From Burkholderiales bacterium (GTDB taxonomy: Bacteria; Pseudomonadota; Gammaproteobacteria; Burkholderiales; Eutrophovitaceae): a DNA stretch of 64,000 nt. Positions 53,127 through 61,551 of this stretch are shown here, one piece after another. The notes beneath the pieces are model-generated. The model was given only the letters and a program-made list of their open reading frames with translations. It was not told the origin of the DNA and did no database searches. The position numbers and the translations under genes are program-made. Where the stretch lies: positions 50,381 through 114,380 of the forward strand of contig DATMAN010000097.1 in the NCBI GenBank assembly GCA_035560005.1, written 5' to 3'. Each line of letters begins with the position of its first letter. Position 1 is the stretch's first letter.

Positions 53127-55769
53127 TCATGACAGCGCGCGGCTCACGACCTCGGTCGTGTCCCTGGACAGAGCGGGCGCATTCAGGATGCGCTCGAGCG
53201 CTGCGCGGGCGTGCCGTTGCCGTCCGAGGTCGAATTTTCTCCAGCGGTCGAACGCGCGGGCAAGACGGGCCGCCACCTGCGGATTGATCGGATCGAGCGC
53301 GATCACCTGCTCGGCCATGAACGCGTAGCCGGCGCCGTCGGCCGCGTGGAAACGCACGTGGTTGGTGCCGAACGAGCGGATCAGCGCGTAGACCTTGTTG
53401 GGGTTCTTCCGGTCGAACGCCGGATGCTCTGTGAGGCGGCGGACTCTGTCCAGCGTCTCGGGAAGCCGCGAGCCGGCCTGCACCGCCAGCCACTTGTCGA
53501 CCACCAGCGGCTCCTCCTTCCACTTCGCGTAGAAGCGCTCCAGCGCGCCCTCGCGTTCTTCGCATTCGGTGTTGGCGAGCGCGGCGAGCGCGGCCATCAC
53601 GTCGGTCATGTTGTCCGAGTGGTCGAACTGCCTGAGGCACAGCGCGCGGACCGCCTGGTCGGGCTCTTCCATGAGATAGGAGAGGCAAAGGTTGCGCAAG
53701 GCACGCAGTCCGGCGCTTTTCGGATCCGGACTGTAGGGCCCGGCCACCGCGAACGCCTCGTAGGCGAGAAGCAGCTCGCCTTTCAGGCGCCGAGCGATGG
53801 CCCGGCGCAGCGCATTGCGCGCCCGATGCAGGGTGTCGGGATCGACCTCGTCCATCTGCTCGGCGAGATAGCCTTCCGAGGGCAATGCGAGGGCCTCGGC
53901 GGCAAAGGCCGGATCGCGCCCGGCCTCGGCCAGCACGCGCTCGAATGCCTGGAAGAATCCGTCCGGAAACTGCGGCTCGATTCCGCCATGCAGGCTGGCG
54001 CAGGCGCGCAGGATGATGTTGGCCGCGAGACGCTGTCCAGCTTCCCAGCGGTTGAAGGCGTCGGAGTCGTGCGCCATCAGGTGCGTGAGCGCGCGCTCGT
54101 CGTAGTCGTACTTCACGATCACCGGGGCGGAAAAGCCACGCAGCAGGGAAGGAACCGGCGCCTGCGGCATGTCGAGGAAAACGAAGCGCTGTTCGCTCTC
54201 TCTCAGCGAAAGCACCCGGGTCGTTCCCGCCGGCTTGCTCTCCCCCTCCAGGCGCAGCGGGAGGTCGTTGCCGTCCTCACCGACCAGTCCCAGCGCAAAC
54301 GGAATGTGAAACGGCAGATCGGGCGCCGTCGCCGTCGGTCTGGACTGCTTGACGGTCAGCACGTAGCGCCGAGCGAGCGGGTCGTGGCTCGAGGTCACGT
54401 CGAGCACCGGCGTGCCGGCGTAGTCGTACCAGCGCTTGAATTGCGTGAGATCCACGCCGGAGGCGTCCTGCATCGCCTGGACGAAGTCGTCGGTAGTGAC
54501 CGCCTGGCCGTCGTGCCGCTGAAAATACAGATCCATGCCCTTGCGGAAGTTCCCCGGTCCCAGCAGCGTGTGGATCATGCGCACGACTTCCGCACCCTTT
54601 TCGTAGACGGTCGCGGTGTAGAAGTTGCTGATCTCCATGTAGGACTGCGGGCGCACCGGATGGGCCATCGGACCCGCGTCCTCGGGAAACTGCACCGCGC
54701 GCAGCGAGCGCACCTCCTGGATGCGCTGTACCGGCCGCGAGTAGCGATCAGCGCCATATTCCTGGTCGCGAAACACGGTGAGACCCTCCTTCAGCGACAG
54801 CTGAAACCAGTCGCGGCAGGTCACCCGGTTGCCGGTCCAGTTGTGGAAGTACTCGTGCGCGACCACGCGGTCCAGGAACATGAAGTCGGCGTCGGTGGCG
54901 ATGTCCGGCCGCGCCAGCACGTACTTCGTGTTGAAGATGTTCAGCCCCTTGTTCTCCATCGCACCCATGTTGAAGTCGCCGACGGCGACGATCATGTAGT
55001 GATCGAGATCCACCTCCAGGCCGAACACGTCTTCGTCCCATTTCATGGCGCTCTTGAGCGCCTGCATCGCGAAACCGCACTGATCGAGCTTGCCCGGCTC
55101 GACGAAGATGTAGAGCCTGACCTTGCGCCCGGACGCAGTGGTGAAGCTGTCCTCGAGCTTGTCCAGCCGGGCCGCCACCATGGCGAACAGATAGCAGGGC
55201 TTGGGGAAGGGATCTTCCCAGCGTGCCCAGTGCCGGCCTGAGCGCTCTTCGCCACGCGCGACCGGGTTGCCGTTCGACAGCAGCACCGGATAGCGTGCCT
55301 TGTCGGCGTGGATCGTGGTGCGGTAGCGCGTCATCACGTCCGGCCGGTCCACAAAGTAGGTGATGCGCCTGAACCCTTGCGCTTCGCACTGCGTGAAATA
55401 GCCGTCCTTCGACGCGTACAAGCCCATCAACCGCGTGTTGTCCTTCGGCCGGATGCGCACCGTGGTGGAAAGGGTGAAGCGATCGGGGACGTCGCCAATC
55501 GTCAGGTGCTCGGCATTCAACTCGAAGCGGCCGGCTTCCAGCGCCCGGCCGTCGATCGCGATCGACTCGAGCACCAGGTCCTCCCCGTCGAGCACGAGCG
55601 CTCCTGCGCGAGCCGCCGCTCTTGGATTTCTCTCCACGGCGAGCGTGGCCGACACCCGCGCGAAATCTTCGCGCAGGTCGATGTCCAGGTCGATCGAGGG
55701 AATCAGGAACGCCGGCGGCGTGTAGTCCTTGAGATAGACGATACGGGCGGAAGGCGTGAGCATGTCCAT
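53127..55769 (-). CDS. pepN: PepN, aminopeptidase N (M1 family)
   Basis: 880 residues from ATG 55769; a start two codons later is equally possible. The M1 exopeptidase motif GAMENKGLNIF and zinc motif HEYFHNWTGN with the downstream Glu in LKEGLTVFRDQEY are present. Residues before 55769 contain no sensible start. Length and order match gammaproteobacterial and betaproteobacterial PepN, a cytoplasmic zinc aminopeptidase for peptide turnover. Confidence 0.95.
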   Translation of the reverse strand: MDMLTPSARIVYLKDYTPPAFLIPSIDLDIDLREDFARVSATLAVERNPRAAARAGALVLDGEDLVLESIAIDGRALEAGRFELNAEHLTIGDVPDRFTLSTTVRIRPKDNTRLMGLYASKDGYFTQCEAQGFRRITYFVDRPDVMTRYRTTIHADKARYPVLLSNGNPVARGEERSGRHWARWEDPFPKPCYLFAMVAARLDKLEDSFTTASGRKVRLYIFVEPGKLDQCGFAMQALKSAMKWDEDVFGLEVDLDHYMIVAVGDFNMGAMENKGLNIFNTKYVLARPDIATDADFMFLDRVVAHEYFHNWTGNRVTCRDWFQLSLKEGLTVFRDQEYGADRYSRPVQRIQEVRSLRAVQFPEDAGPMAHPVRPQSYMEISNFYTATVYEKGAEVVRMIHTLLGPGNFRKGMDLYFQRHDGQAVTTDDFVQAMQDASGVDLTQFKRWYDYAGTPVLDVTSSHDPLARRYVLTVKQSRPTATAPDLPFHIPFALGLVGEDGNDLPLRLEGESKPAGTTRVLSLRESEQRFVFLDMPQAPVPSLLRGFSAPVIVKYDYDERALTHLMAHDSDAFNRWEAGQRLAANIILRACASLHGGIEPQFPDGFFQAFERVLAEAGRDPAFAAEALALPSEGYLAEQMDEVDPDTLHRARNALRRAIARRLKGELLLAYEAFAVAGPYSPDPKSAGLRALRNLCLSYLMEEPDQAVRALCLRQFDHSDNMTDVMAALAALANTECEEREGALERFYAKWKEEPLVVDKWLAVQAGSRLPETLDRVRRLTEHPAFDRKNPNKVYALIRSFGTNHVRFHAADGAGYAFMAEQVIALDPINPQVAARLARAFDRWRKFDLGRQRHARAALERILNAPALSRDTTEVVSRALS

Positions 55770-55917
55770 CGCGTCAACTTGCGTTTGTCCGCATTTTGAC
55801 GCGATTTTACCCAAGCGGTTCGGGCCAGCCGATCGCTGCAAGCGGAAGGTGAGGCGAGAAGCGAGGTAAAAGGAGGGACAAAGCGCAAGACCGGCAACGA
55901 GCAACCGGCAACCAAAC

Positions 55918-55948
55918 GCACCCCGGGATGCGGCGCGTCCCGGGGTGC
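55918..55948 (-). terminator. Terminator of the small exported protein gene
   Basis: A perfect 11-bp stem, GCACCCCGGGA / TCCCGGGGTGC, with a 9-nt loop lies 12 bp beyond the minus-strand stop at 55961. On the minus strand it is followed by GTTTGGTTG, a weak T-rich tract. Confidence 0.6.
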
Positions 55949-55960
55949 AGACGGTCCCGG

Positions 55961-56233
55961 TCAGGCGCGGCCGAAGCGACCGAGATCCAGCACCGCGCTG
56001 AGCGGCGCGGGTCCGGCTTTGCCGATCTGGCTCGAGCGACCCTGAACGTTCGAGACGTCGGAGATCGCCCGCAGCGAAATGGTCTTGCCCGCAACCGCGG
56101 TCGCCGAAGCACGGCCCTGCACATTCGACACTTCGTCGATTGCACCGCTGGTCACCGATTGCGCCGCATGCCCGGCGGAGGCGAAAGCCGCGAACGCCGC
56201 GGCAGCGATGATGGAAGAAAACCTCGTCGTCAT
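55961..56233 (-). CDS. Small exported protein with SNVQGR repeats
   Basis: 90 residues with a signal peptide (SSIIAAAAFAAFASAGHAA). The mature part of about 66 residues has an internal repeat: IDEVSNVQGRAS and ISDVSNVQGRSS, about 27 residues apart. The end reads LGRFGRA. The segment GRSSQI also occurs in the small exported protein at 61247-61501, which ends LGRA. It is divergent from the sigma-54 activator gene next door. I do not recognise the family. Confidence 0.7.
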   Translation of the reverse strand: MTTRFSSIIAAAAFAAFASAGHAAQSVTSGAIDEVSNVQGRASATAVAGKTISLRAISDVSNVQGRSSQIGKAGPAPLSAVLDLGRFGRA

Positions 56234-56619
56234 GTCAGATCTCCTTGTGGTCAGGTGATGCGCCGCGAAATACGGCGACGGGAGTTGGTCGGATTCACCG
56301 GTCGGTCATTACACGCGGGGCGAGGACCCTAAAGGATCCGATCGTGAATCCGGTCGCGCACGTTGCACGTACGCGCGCGCGGACCTGTACTGCGAGGAGG
56401 GACATTTCGATCGGCGGAGCAATGTTGAAAGGTCTTGGGCCGGTTCTCCGACCAAGCGGCCGGAGGCCGGGTGCGTTTGCGCGCGGCTCTTCGCCCGCAT
56501 GGCATAGGGATGGGCAGGAACGGCCGGAGCGGTTCGCACACTCCCCAAGGAAGCGCGGCAGGACTACACTTCATCGCGGGGCCCTGGTAGAGCCAGACAA
56601 CACGGACCGGGAAGGCGCC
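56234..56619. other. 386-bp divergent region upstream of the sigma-54 activator
   Basis: It separates the small exported protein (minus) from the activator (plus). It does not contain the GAGATCTC palindromes found upstream of the two downstream operons, nor a clear -24/-12 site, so the activator is probably not controlled by itself in the same way. A GAGGAGG-like site near 56395 has no good gene behind it. Confidence 0.4.
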
Positions 56620-58554
56620 ATGAATCAATCCACGCTCGCCGAGCAGAAGCGCTCCGATGAACACGCCGCTCTGCGGCACATCGTCGAAGGCACTTCCGCC
56701 GTGACGGGCGAGCAGTTCTTCACCGAGCTGGTGCGCAACCTCGCGGCCGCACTCGGCGTGTGCGGCGCCTGGGTCACCGAATATCTTGCGCGCGAGCGCC
56801 GTCTGCGCGCCTTTGCTTTCCTCATCAACGGCCAGTGGCGTCCCGGCTACGAGTATCCGCTGGACGGTACGCCATGCGCCCCGGTGATCGAGGGGGGCGA
56901 ACTGGTGCACTTTCCCGACCGGATCGTCGAGCTGTTTCCAGAAGACCATGGCCTGGCCAGGATCGGCGCCGTGAGCTACATGGCCATGCCACTGTTCGAC
57001 ACCAACGGGACCGTGATGGGACACCTCGGCGTGCTGGACAACAAGCCCATGCCCCGCAGCACGTTGAACGAAGGCCTGCTGCGGATTTTCGCCGCGCGCG
57101 CCACCGCCGAGGTGCGACGCATGCGCGCCGAAGCCAGCCTTCGCGAAAGCAGGGACAAGCTGAGCCGGCTGGTCGCGAGCGCCATGGACGCCATCATCGA
57201 GATCGATCAGGATCTCGTCATCACCCTGGCCAATCCGGCCGCGGAGAAGATCTTCCGCTGTAAGGCGCAGGAGATGGCAGGCCGGCCGCTCGCCGAATTC
57301 CTCTCCGATGCCGGCCGCGAGAAGCTCAAGACCCTGGTGCACGAGCTCGCATTGCACGCGCAGGGCCGCCGCTACCTCTGGATCCCCGGTGGGCTGAGCA
57401 TGCACCCCTGCGACGGTGGCGAAGAGTTCCCCGCGGAAGCCACGCTTTCCTGCTCCGAGGCGCAGGGCAGGCTCTTCTACACGCTCATCCTGAGGGACGT
57501 CAACGAGCGCATTGCCGCCGAGCACAAGATCCGCAGCCTGACCGACGAAGCGGCCTATCTGCGCGAGGAACTGCGTTCGCTGAAGGGCTTCGAGGAGATC
57601 GTCGGCCGCAGCGAGGCGCTGCTGCGCGCGCTGCACGATGTGCAGCAGGTGGCGCCCACGGATTCGACCGTGCTCATCCTGGGCGAGACCGGAACCGGAA
57701 AGGAGCTCTTCGCGCGCGCCGTTCACGCAGCCAGTCCTCGCGCCGAGCATGCGCTGATCACCGTGAACTGTGCCGCGATTCCGGCGCAGCTGATGGAGAG
57801 CGAATTCTTCGGGCACGAGCGCGGAGCCTTTACCGGCGCGACCGCGCGGCGCGAGGGCCGCTTTGCGCTCGCGGACCGGGGAACGATCTTCCTCGACGAG
57901 ATCGGTGAGCTGTCGCTCGAACTGCAGGCCAAGCTGCTCAGGGTGCTGCAAGAAGGCGAGTTCGAGCCGGTTGGCAGTTCGCGGACCCGAAAGGTCGACG
58001 TGCGGGTGCTCGCGGCCACGAACCGGGATCTGCTGCAACTGGTCAAGGAAGGCAGGTTCCGCGAAGACCTGTACTACCGGCTCAATGTCTTTCCGATCCG
58101 CATCCCGCCGTTGCGCGAGCGCGCTGAGGACATTGTCCTGCTCGCCAGCGCATTCGCGGCCCGCTTCGCCAAACGCATGGGGCGGGCGATTCTGCCGCTG
58201 ACGCCGGATCAGGCGCGGCGGCTGTGCGCCTACCAGTGGCCCGGCAACGTGCGCGAGCTGCACAACGTCATCGAGCGTGCGGTCATCACGTCGCGCGACG
58301 GAAGTCTGAACCTCGACCGTGCCTTGCCGGAGGTCGCTGCGGTCGTTGCCCGCCCGGGCGAATCGCCGACCGAAGATGGCCGCGTCTACACGATGCAGGA
58401 ACTGGAGGCGCTCGAGCGCGAGAACATCCGGCGCGCCCTGGAAACCTGCGATTGGCGCATCGCTGGAGACCGCGGCGCCGCCCGGTTGCTCGGCATCAAT
58501 CCCTCCACGCTCGCCTCGAGAGTCAAGGCGCTCGGCATCGAGCGGCCGCGCTGA
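56620..58554 (+). CDS. GAF-PAS-AAA+-Fis sigma-54-dependent activator
   Basis: 644 residues from ATG 56620 (GGGAAGG upstream). A GAF-type sensor covers about 15-170, with a CAPVIEGGELVHFPD core of the kind in small-molecule sensors. A PAS domain covers about 180-310. The AAA+ domain has Walker A GETGTGKE near 355-362, sigma-54 contact loop GAFTGA at 402-407 and Walker B IFLDEIGEL. The C-terminal Fis helix-turn-helix ends RLLGINPSTLASRVKALGI. There is no receiver domain, so it probably senses a ligand directly. Two downstream operons carry matching sigma-54 promoters and palindromes, its likely targets. Confidence 0.94.
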   Translation: MNQSTLAEQKRSDEHAALRHIVEGTSAVTGEQFFTELVRNLAAALGVCGAWVTEYLARERRLRAFAFLINGQWRPGYEYPLDGTPCAPVIEGGELVHFPDRIVELFPEDHGLARIGAVSYMAMPLFDTNGTVMGHLGVLDNKPMPRSTLNEGLLRIFAARATAEVRRMRAEASLRESRDKLSRLVASAMDAIIEIDQDLVITLANPAAEKIFRCKAQEMAGRPLAEFLSDAGREKLKTLVHELALHAQGRRYLWIPGGLSMHPCDGGEEFPAEATLSCSEAQGRLFYTLILRDVNERIAAEHKIRSLTDEAAYLREELRSLKGFEEIVGRSEALLRALHDVQQVAPTDSTVLILGETGTGKELFARAVHAASPRAEHALITVNCAAIPAQLMESEFFGHERGAFTGATARREGRFALADRGTIFLDEIGELSLELQAKLLRVLQEGEFEPVGSSRTRKVDVRVLAATNRDLLQLVKEGRFREDLYYRLNVFPIRIPPLRERAEDIVLLASAFAARFAKRMGRAILPLTPDQARRLCAYQWPGNVRELHNVIERAVITSRDGSLNLDRALPEVAAVVARPGESPTEDGRVYTMQELEALERENIRRALETCDWRIAGDRGAARLLGINPSTLASRVKALGIERPR

Positions 58555-58563
58555 CTGCATCGC

Positions 58564-58616
58564 CTCGCGAGATCTCACGGGTGGACTCGCGAGATCTCGC
58601 AATCCACGAAGTTTCG
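58564..58616 (+). promoter_or_regulatory. Upstream activator sites, set A
   Basis: Three elements: palindrome 1 (TCGCGAGATCTCACG, centre 58572.5), palindrome 2 (GCGAGATCTCGC, 58589-58600, centre 58594.5) and GAAGTTTC (58608-58615, centre 58611.5). Spacings are 22 and 17 bp. The same elements with the same spacings occur in set B at 60394-60442. Palindrome 2 is centred 107 bp upstream of the -12 GC, a standard enhancer distance. Confidence 0.75.
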
Positions 58617-58643
58617 CGACGCGTTCGAAGCGCCCCGCATACC

Positions 58644-58663
58644 TTCAAGTATCTGTCCACAAA
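58644..58663 (+). promoter_or_regulatory. Conserved block between activator sites and promoter A
   Basis: TTCAAGTATCTGTCCACAAA. It shares 15 of 20 positions with 60469-60488 and, as there, begins exactly 44 bp before the first base of the -24 element. An IHF or other DNA-bending site is a fair guess; the match to the IHF consensus is not strong. Confidence 0.5.
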
Positions 58664-58687
58664 GCACAAGTCTCTCTCGCCGGGCTC

Positions 58688-58702
58688 TGGCCCGACTGCT
58701 GC
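58688..58702 (+). promoter_or_regulatory. Sigma-54 promoter A
   Basis: TGGCCCG-ACTG-CTGC: GG at -24 and GC at -12 with the correct 10-bp spacing, followed by TAA. Transcription would start near 58713, giving a leader of about 134 nt before the gene at 58847. Confidence 0.7.
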
Positions 58703-58846
58703 TAACCCGCCTCGCATCGCCGCCGCGGCGCCCGCTGCAATTCATTAATTCATTTCGCGGGTCAGTGTGCCGGCTCGACGCGGCTTCGTCCGCGCGCCGT
58801 AGCCACTCCGGCTACGCAGCACGGCGAGAAGAAAGGGGGTGACGCA

Positions 58847-59098
58847 ATGAGTGCAGCCAACGCCATGCAGACGTTTCTCGACGAGCACGAGATCCAGCCC
58901 GAGTTCGCCTCGGCCGCTGTGGTCTACGTGCCCGAGTCTCACGAGCCTCAGGCCCGGGAGATCGAAGCCTGGGCCCGCCACGCTTCCCGCTCGAGCGGCT
59001 TCGGCGCGCCCGAAGCCTTAGACGATGCGCTGGAGGGTGGTGCGGACGAGTCGCTGGTCGAGATTCTGTATCGGGTCGCGGCAAACCTCGTGCGCTGA
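58847..59098 (+). CDS. Small hypothetical protein, first gene of operon A
   Basis: 83 residues with a strong AAAGGGGGTG ribosome site. It is acidic and soluble, with no signal peptide (HEIQPEFASAAVVYVPESHEPQAREIEAWARHASRSS; then EALDDALEGGADESLVEILYRVAANLV). It is followed by mddA after 59 bp. I do not recognise the family. As first gene of the sigma-54 unit it may be a regulatory or accessory protein for the methyltransferase. Confidence 0.7.
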   Translation: MSAANAMQTFLDEHEIQPEFASAAVVYVPESHEPQAREIEAWARHASRSSGFGAPEALDDALEGGADESLVEILYRVAANLVR

Positions 59099-59157
59099 GT
59101 GCACGGGCGGTCGCCAGCGGTTCTCTTTCTTTTTCCTTGCAGAGAAGGGACAAAGAC

Positions 59158-59913
59158 ATGAAGCGAGTATTGGTGTTTGGCTACGGCGTGGCCAGCTACG
59201 CCGTGTTCTTTCTGACGTTCCTGTACGCCTGCGGATGGGTCGGCAACCTGTTCGTCCCGAAGGCGCTGGATGGCGAGCCGACTGTGTCGTTCGTTCAGGC
59301 GTTGCTGACCAACGTAATGCTGCTTGGCGTGTTCGCGCTCCAGCACAGCGTCATGGCGCGGCCGGCGTTCAAACGCTGGTGGACGAAGGTGATCCCCGAA
59401 GCGGCCGAACGGAGCACATACGTGCTGTTCTCGAGCCTCGCGCTGATCCTTCTGTTCTGGGGATGGCAGCCGATGGGCGGCGTGGTGTGGGACCTCCAGG
59501 ATCCGCTCTGGCGCGCGATCGCGTATTCGCTGTTTGGCTTCGGCTGGGGTCTCGTCCTGGTGACCACGTTCCTCATCAATCACTTCGACCTGTTCGGGCT
59601 GCGCCAGGCGTGGCTCTACCTGCGCGGCCGGCAGTACACGCCGCTGCGCTTCGTCACACCGGGTCCGTACCGACTGGTCCGGCATCCCCTCTACGTGGGC
59701 TGGCTGTTCGCCTTCTGGGCTACGCCCACGATGACGGCGGCGCACTTGCTGTTCGCGATCGGCACCACGGCCTACATCCTGATCGCGATCCAGCTTGAAG
59801 AGCGGGATCTGGTCGCGGCCCACGGCGAGGATTACGAGAACTACCGCCGGCGCGTGCCGATGCTCCTGCCGCGCCTGTTCGGAAGGGGCGGGCGAAGCCC
59901 TGCGCAAGCGTAG
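59158..59913 (+). CDS. mddA: MddA-like methanethiol S-methyltransferase
   Basis: A 251-residue integral membrane methyltransferase with five or six helices. It matches MddA as I know it: FFLTFLYACGWVGNLFVPK, ALQHSVMARPAFKRWWT, ERSTYVLFSSLALILLFW and INHFDLFGLRQ. The SAM-binding end RLVRHPLYVGWL and LEERDLVAAHGEDYENY is shared with NnrU and isoprenylcysteine methyltransferase relatives. MddA methylates methanethiol to dimethyl sulfide with S-adenosylmethionine. It is the second gene of operon A. The label rests on remembered family sequence. Confidence 0.85.
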   Translation: MKRVLVFGYGVASYAVFFLTFLYACGWVGNLFVPKALDGEPTVSFVQALLTNVMLLGVFALQHSVMARPAFKRWWTKVIPEAAERSTYVLFSSLALILLFWGWQPMGGVVWDLQDPLWRAIAYSLFGFGWGLVLVTTFLINHFDLFGLRQAWLYLRGRQYTPLRFVTPGPYRLVRHPLYVGWLFAFWATPTMTAAHLLFAIGTTAYILIAIQLEERDLVAAHGEDYENYRRRVPMLLPRLFGRGGRSPAQA

Positions 59914-60012
59914 GGCTCCTTCGGCTCGCGCGGCGCAACGGCCGCACAGGCGCAGGATGTTCCGACGTCGCGCGTGACCGAATTGCTCACAACACGATCG
60001 AGGAGCACAGAC

Positions 60013-60303
60013 ATGAGAGAAGCCATTCGTCACGCGTTGTACCTCAACACCGGCAGCGTTCTCAAGGTGTGCAACGGCAACAGACTGCGCGTCGAGGTCA
60101 CGGAAGGGCAGGCCTGGATTACCCAGGAGGGCGACCTGCGCGATCACGTGCTTCAGGCAGGGCAGAGTTGGCGCATCGACCGCGACGGTTTGACGCTGAT
60201 CCAGGCGTTGATGCCGTCGCGTCTGGCACTGCTCGCGGTCCGTGATCGCGATCGTCCGGAACCGAAAGCCACCTTCTCGCTGGTGCTGTCAGGTGCGATC
60301 TGA
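60013..60303 (+). CDS. DUF2917-type protein
   Basis: 96 residues from ATG 60013 (site GAGGAGC). The cupin-like DUF2917 pattern is visible: LRVEVTEGQAWITQEGDLRDHVLQAGQSWRI. It has no signal or membrane segment. It is the last gene of operon A; a strong intrinsic terminator lies 36 bp after the stop. Biochemical function unknown. Confidence 0.85.
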   Translation: MREAIRHALYLNTGSVLKVCNGNRLRVEVTEGQAWITQEGDLRDHVLQAGQSWRIDRDGLTLIQALMPSRLALLAVRDRDRPEPKATFSLVLSGAI

Positions 60304-60338
60304 AACGAATTCGCCCTGACAAGCGAGCAATGCTCACA

Positions 60339-60368
60339 GAAAGGCCGCATGCGCGGCCTTTCTTGTTT
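60339..60368 (+). terminator. Intrinsic terminator of operon A
   Basis: GAAAGGCCGC-ATGC-GCGGCCTTTC, a perfect 10-bp stem with a 4-nt loop, followed by TTGTTTG. It separates operon A from the control region of operon B. Confidence 0.9.
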
Positions 60369-60393
60369 GTGGTCCTGCGTTGTTCTGCAGGAC

Positions 60394-60442
60394 GCGAGAT
60401 CCCGCGCATGCCATCACGAGATCTCGCGAATCGCGAAATTTC
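60394..60442 (+). promoter_or_regulatory. Upstream activator sites, set B
   Basis: Palindrome 1 GCGAGATCCCGC (60394-60405, one mismatch, centre 60399.5), palindrome 2 ACGAGATCTCGC (core CGAGATCTCG 60417-60426, centre 60421.5) and GAAATTTC (60435-60442, centre 60438.5). Spacings 22 and 17 bp equal those of set A. Palindrome 2 is centred 105 bp upstream of the -12 GC. Confidence 0.75.
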
Positions 60443-60468
60443 CCGAGACGCGAGCCCTATGCCGAATA

Positions 60469-60488
60469 TTTAAGTCCTTGTACACAAA
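60469..60488 (+). promoter_or_regulatory. Conserved block between activator sites and promoter B
   Basis: TTTAAGTCCTTGTACACAAA, the counterpart of 58644-58663, again 44 bp before the -24 element. It is AT-rich against a GC-rich background, which fits a bending-protein site. Confidence 0.5.
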
Positions 60489-60512
60489 CGGGAACGCTCG
60501 ATTCCCGGGACT

Positions 60513-60527
60513 TGGCACGCGACGCGC
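60513..60527 (+). promoter_or_regulatory. Sigma-54 promoter B
   Basis: TGGCACG-CGAC-GCGC: a perfect -24 half, with GC at -12 in the right place but GCGC in place of TTGC, followed by TAA as in promoter A. It gives a leader of about 80 nt before the OsmC-family gene. Confidence 0.72.
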
Positions 60528-60617
60528 TAATAGCGTCGCGCCGAATTGAAAACGCTCCAGCTGAGCGCGCAATCCGGTGAATAGAAGCCAGTCGTTCAGT
60601 TCCTGAGGAGATGGTTG

Positions 60618-61193
60618 ATGACCACACAGCAAGCGATGAAAGCCGATGACCGCGTCAACGGTATCGACGTGGACCGGTTGCAGGGCACGATCGAGGCCAT
60701 CAAGGCCGCGCCCGCGCTCGCCCGATTCACGTTTCGGGCCGCCAACCGCTGGATGAAAGGCGGACACAGCCGCACCAGCATTCAGGGGTTCTGGGGCGCA
60801 GGTGCCTACAACGAGCGGGAAAGTTTCGTGATCGACAGCGCCGAACCCGGCCTGATCCTGGGCGGGGACGAGGCGCCCAACCCGTTCGAGTACATCCTGC
60901 ACGCACTGCTGGCCTGCCTGACCACGACGTTCGTCTATCACGCCGCCCTGCGCGGGGTGCGCGTCCAAGCCGTCGAGTCGCGGATCGAGGGTGACCTGGA
61001 TCTGCACGGATTCCTCGGTTTGCGCGAAGACATCCCACGAGGTTTCCACGAGATCCGCGCGACGCTTCGCGTCAGGGCGGATTGCGCGGAGCCGAAGCTG
61101 CGCGAACTCGTGCAACTCGCGCAGCAACGCTCGCCAGTGTTCGAAATGATGACATCGGCCGTTCGTTTATCGCTGACCTGCGAGGTCATGTAA
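60618..61193 (+). CDS. OsmC-family protein lacking the second redox Cys
   Basis: 191 residues from ATG 60618, chosen over a TTG 3 bp earlier because GAGGAG is well spaced. The first OsmC cysteine is present (C100 in LLACLTTTFVYHAAL), but the usual second one (CPVxxx) is replaced by Ser172 in RSPVFEMM. Classic hydroperoxide reduction through a Cys pair is therefore unlikely. It has an N-terminal extension compared with the OsmC at 19461. It is the first gene of operon B. It may bind or process a thiol or sulfide compound, in line with MddA in operon A; this is inference. Confidence 0.88.
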   Translation: MTTQQAMKADDRVNGIDVDRLQGTIEAIKAAPALARFTFRAANRWMKGGHSRTSIQGFWGAGAYNERESFVIDSAEPGLILGGDEAPNPFEYILHALLACLTTTFVYHAALRGVRVQAVESRIEGDLDLHGFLGLREDIPRGFHEIRATLRVRADCAEPKLRELVQLAQQRSPVFEMMTSAVRLSLTCEVM

Positions 61194-61246
61194 CCCGAGA
61201 ATCAGGAGTTTCCCCTCTTCGAGTTCACTGACAGGAGACACAAACG

Positions 61247-61501
61247 ATGAAAGTCCTAAGAGTTGTTTCAATCGCCATCCTCGGCATGACCGCCTCCGTC
61301 GCGCTCGCCGGAACCAGTGCGCCGGTGGAACGCCTGGGGCGCAGCTCGCAGATCCAGGGCGGTGGCATCGCCGTCAAAGCCGTCGCGGCCGACCCCTCCG
61401 CCGTCTACGGCCGCGGCTCGCCGGCGATGGCGATGCAGGAGGGCAAGCAACGCGTGATCGCTGCGCAGCGCAGTGCCGGCGACGTGCTCGGCCGTGCCTG
61501 A
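61247..61501 (+). CDS. Small exported protein with GRSSQI motif
   Basis: 84 residues with a signal peptide (VSIAILGMTASVALAG) and ribosome site CAGGAG. The mature part has ERLGRSSQIQGGG near the start and ends DVLGRA. The GRSSQI motif and LGR-type end are shared with the protein at 55961-56233, so both belong to one unknown family of short exported proteins. It is the second gene of operon B. Confidence 0.72.
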   Translation: MKVLRVVSIAILGMTASVALAGTSAPVERLGRSSQIQGGGIAVKAVAADPSAVYGRGSPAMAMQEGKQRVIAAQRSAGDVLGRA

Positions 61502-61551
61502 TCGCAAGACATCCTCGACAACCATTCTTCCCGTAACGAAAGGAACCAGAC

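Noticed and set aside
53211..55241. Long plus-strand frame opposite pepN
   Set aside because: pepN is complete and conserved on the other strand; the plus-strand translation has no recognisable domain.
56329..58602. 757-codon minus-strand frame opposite the sigma-54 activator
   Set aside because: Antisense to a gene with intact GAF, PAS, AAA+ and Fis domains; its composition is that of an antisense shadow.
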